Origin: Nocardioides sp.
GTDB taxonomy: Bacteria > Actinomycetota > Actinomycetes > Propionibacteriales > Nocardioidaceae
DNA length: 36,331 nt
NCBI GenBank assembly: GCA_025937085.1
Contig: JAICSC010000004.1
Span: 1 to 36,331 of the forward strand
Direction: 5' to 3'
Made by a program: the position numbers and the translations under genes. This document shows positions 36,013 to 36,331 of the stretch, one piece after another (the first letter of the stretch is position 1; every line of letters starts with the position of its first letter). The notes under the pieces are model-generated. The model was not told the DNA's origin, ran no database searches, and saw only the letters and a program-made list of their open reading frames with translations.

Positions 36013-36331
36013 TCAGGGCACCAGCGCGAGCTTGCCGCCGGGGTGCCCGCTCCGGAGCAACTCGGCCGCGGTCAGCGCGTCGGTGAGCCGGTACGTCGCA
36101 GCCACGGGCACGGTCAGCGTGCCCGCCGCGGCCAACCCGATCAGGTCGGCCCGGACCGCGTCCCGGTACGCGGCGCTGTCCGGCATCGCGCCGGCGACCC
36201 GACGTACCCCTGCCTCGGCGGCCCGCGCAGCCGGAGCGCCGATGGTCAGGATCCGGCGACGGTCCGTCACCACGGCCAGGGAGACGGCCAGCGCCTCGTC
36301 CGTGCCGATGCAGTCCAAGGCCACGGTGATC
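36013..36331 (-). CDS. Zinc-type alcohol dehydrogenase / quinone oxidoreductase-like protein (partial, N-terminus beyond right edge)
   Basis: ALDCIGTDEALAVSLAVVTDRRRILTIGA...YRLTDALTAAELLRSGHPGGKLALVP; typical MDR C-terminus. Confidence 0.75.
   Translation of the reverse strand, partial: ITVALDCIGTDEALAVSLAVVTDRRRILTIGAPAARAAEAGVRRVAGAMPDSAAYRDAVRADLIGLAAAGTLTVPVAATYRLTDALTAAELLRSGHPGGKLALVP

Noticed and set aside
1-36331. tRNA, rRNA, prophage or intact transposase genes
   Set aside because: No recognisable tRNA cloverleaf, rRNA segment, integrase or transposase motif was seen on either strand; formal tRNAscan/Infernal searches could not be run.

Overview
A 36.3 kb, high-GC actinobacterial chromosomal window (Nocardioides-like codon usage and gene content, which is inference). 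It is densely packed with about 30 protein-coding genes. I saw no rRNA, tRNA, CRISPR array, prophage or intact transposase. Main loci, left to right: (i) a minus-strand cluster of polar amino-acid-type ABC transporter, CaiB/AMACR-type CoA-transferase and EthA-like Baeyer-Villiger monooxygenase; (ii) an orphan DUF4396 membrane protein; (iii) a UDP-glucose/GDP-mannose dehydrogenase family gene, followed by a palindrome-rich gap and a TetR gene; (iv) a GH1 beta-glucosidase divergent from a pirin; (v) an AGPS-like FAD oxidase / TetR / GlpD-like cluster; (vi) a LuxR-type regulator, SSADH, an EF-G-like FusA2 and a penicillin-binding lipoprotein; (vii) a Cys-rich (probably Fe-S) HTH regulator divergent from folE plus a ferredoxin reductase; (viii) TrpB2, YceI, a double GNAT, and a PadR-DUF1707 pair; (ix) PEP carboxylase; (x) a csoR-copZ-copA copper operon; (xi) an MT0933-like antitoxin-family protein, EcsC, alpha/beta hydrolases and a partial zinc-type/quinone oxidoreductase. 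Most notable observations: (1) the same TACCCC-N3-GGGGTA operator occurs upstream of csoR and, 25 kb away, upstream of the DUF4396 gene, with identical 11-nt spacing to ATG, which suggests DUF4396 is a copper-regulon member; (2) a 64-bp nested palindromic element is inserted in frame in the N-domain of the copper ATPase; (3) a perfect 8-bp-arm inverted repeat sits over the folE promoter, divergent from a cysteine-rich HTH regulator; (4) several intergenic palindromes and tandem repeats (40-bp palindrome, 4x11 bp, 4x13 bp, mixed 22-bp repeats) are not explained by the genes.
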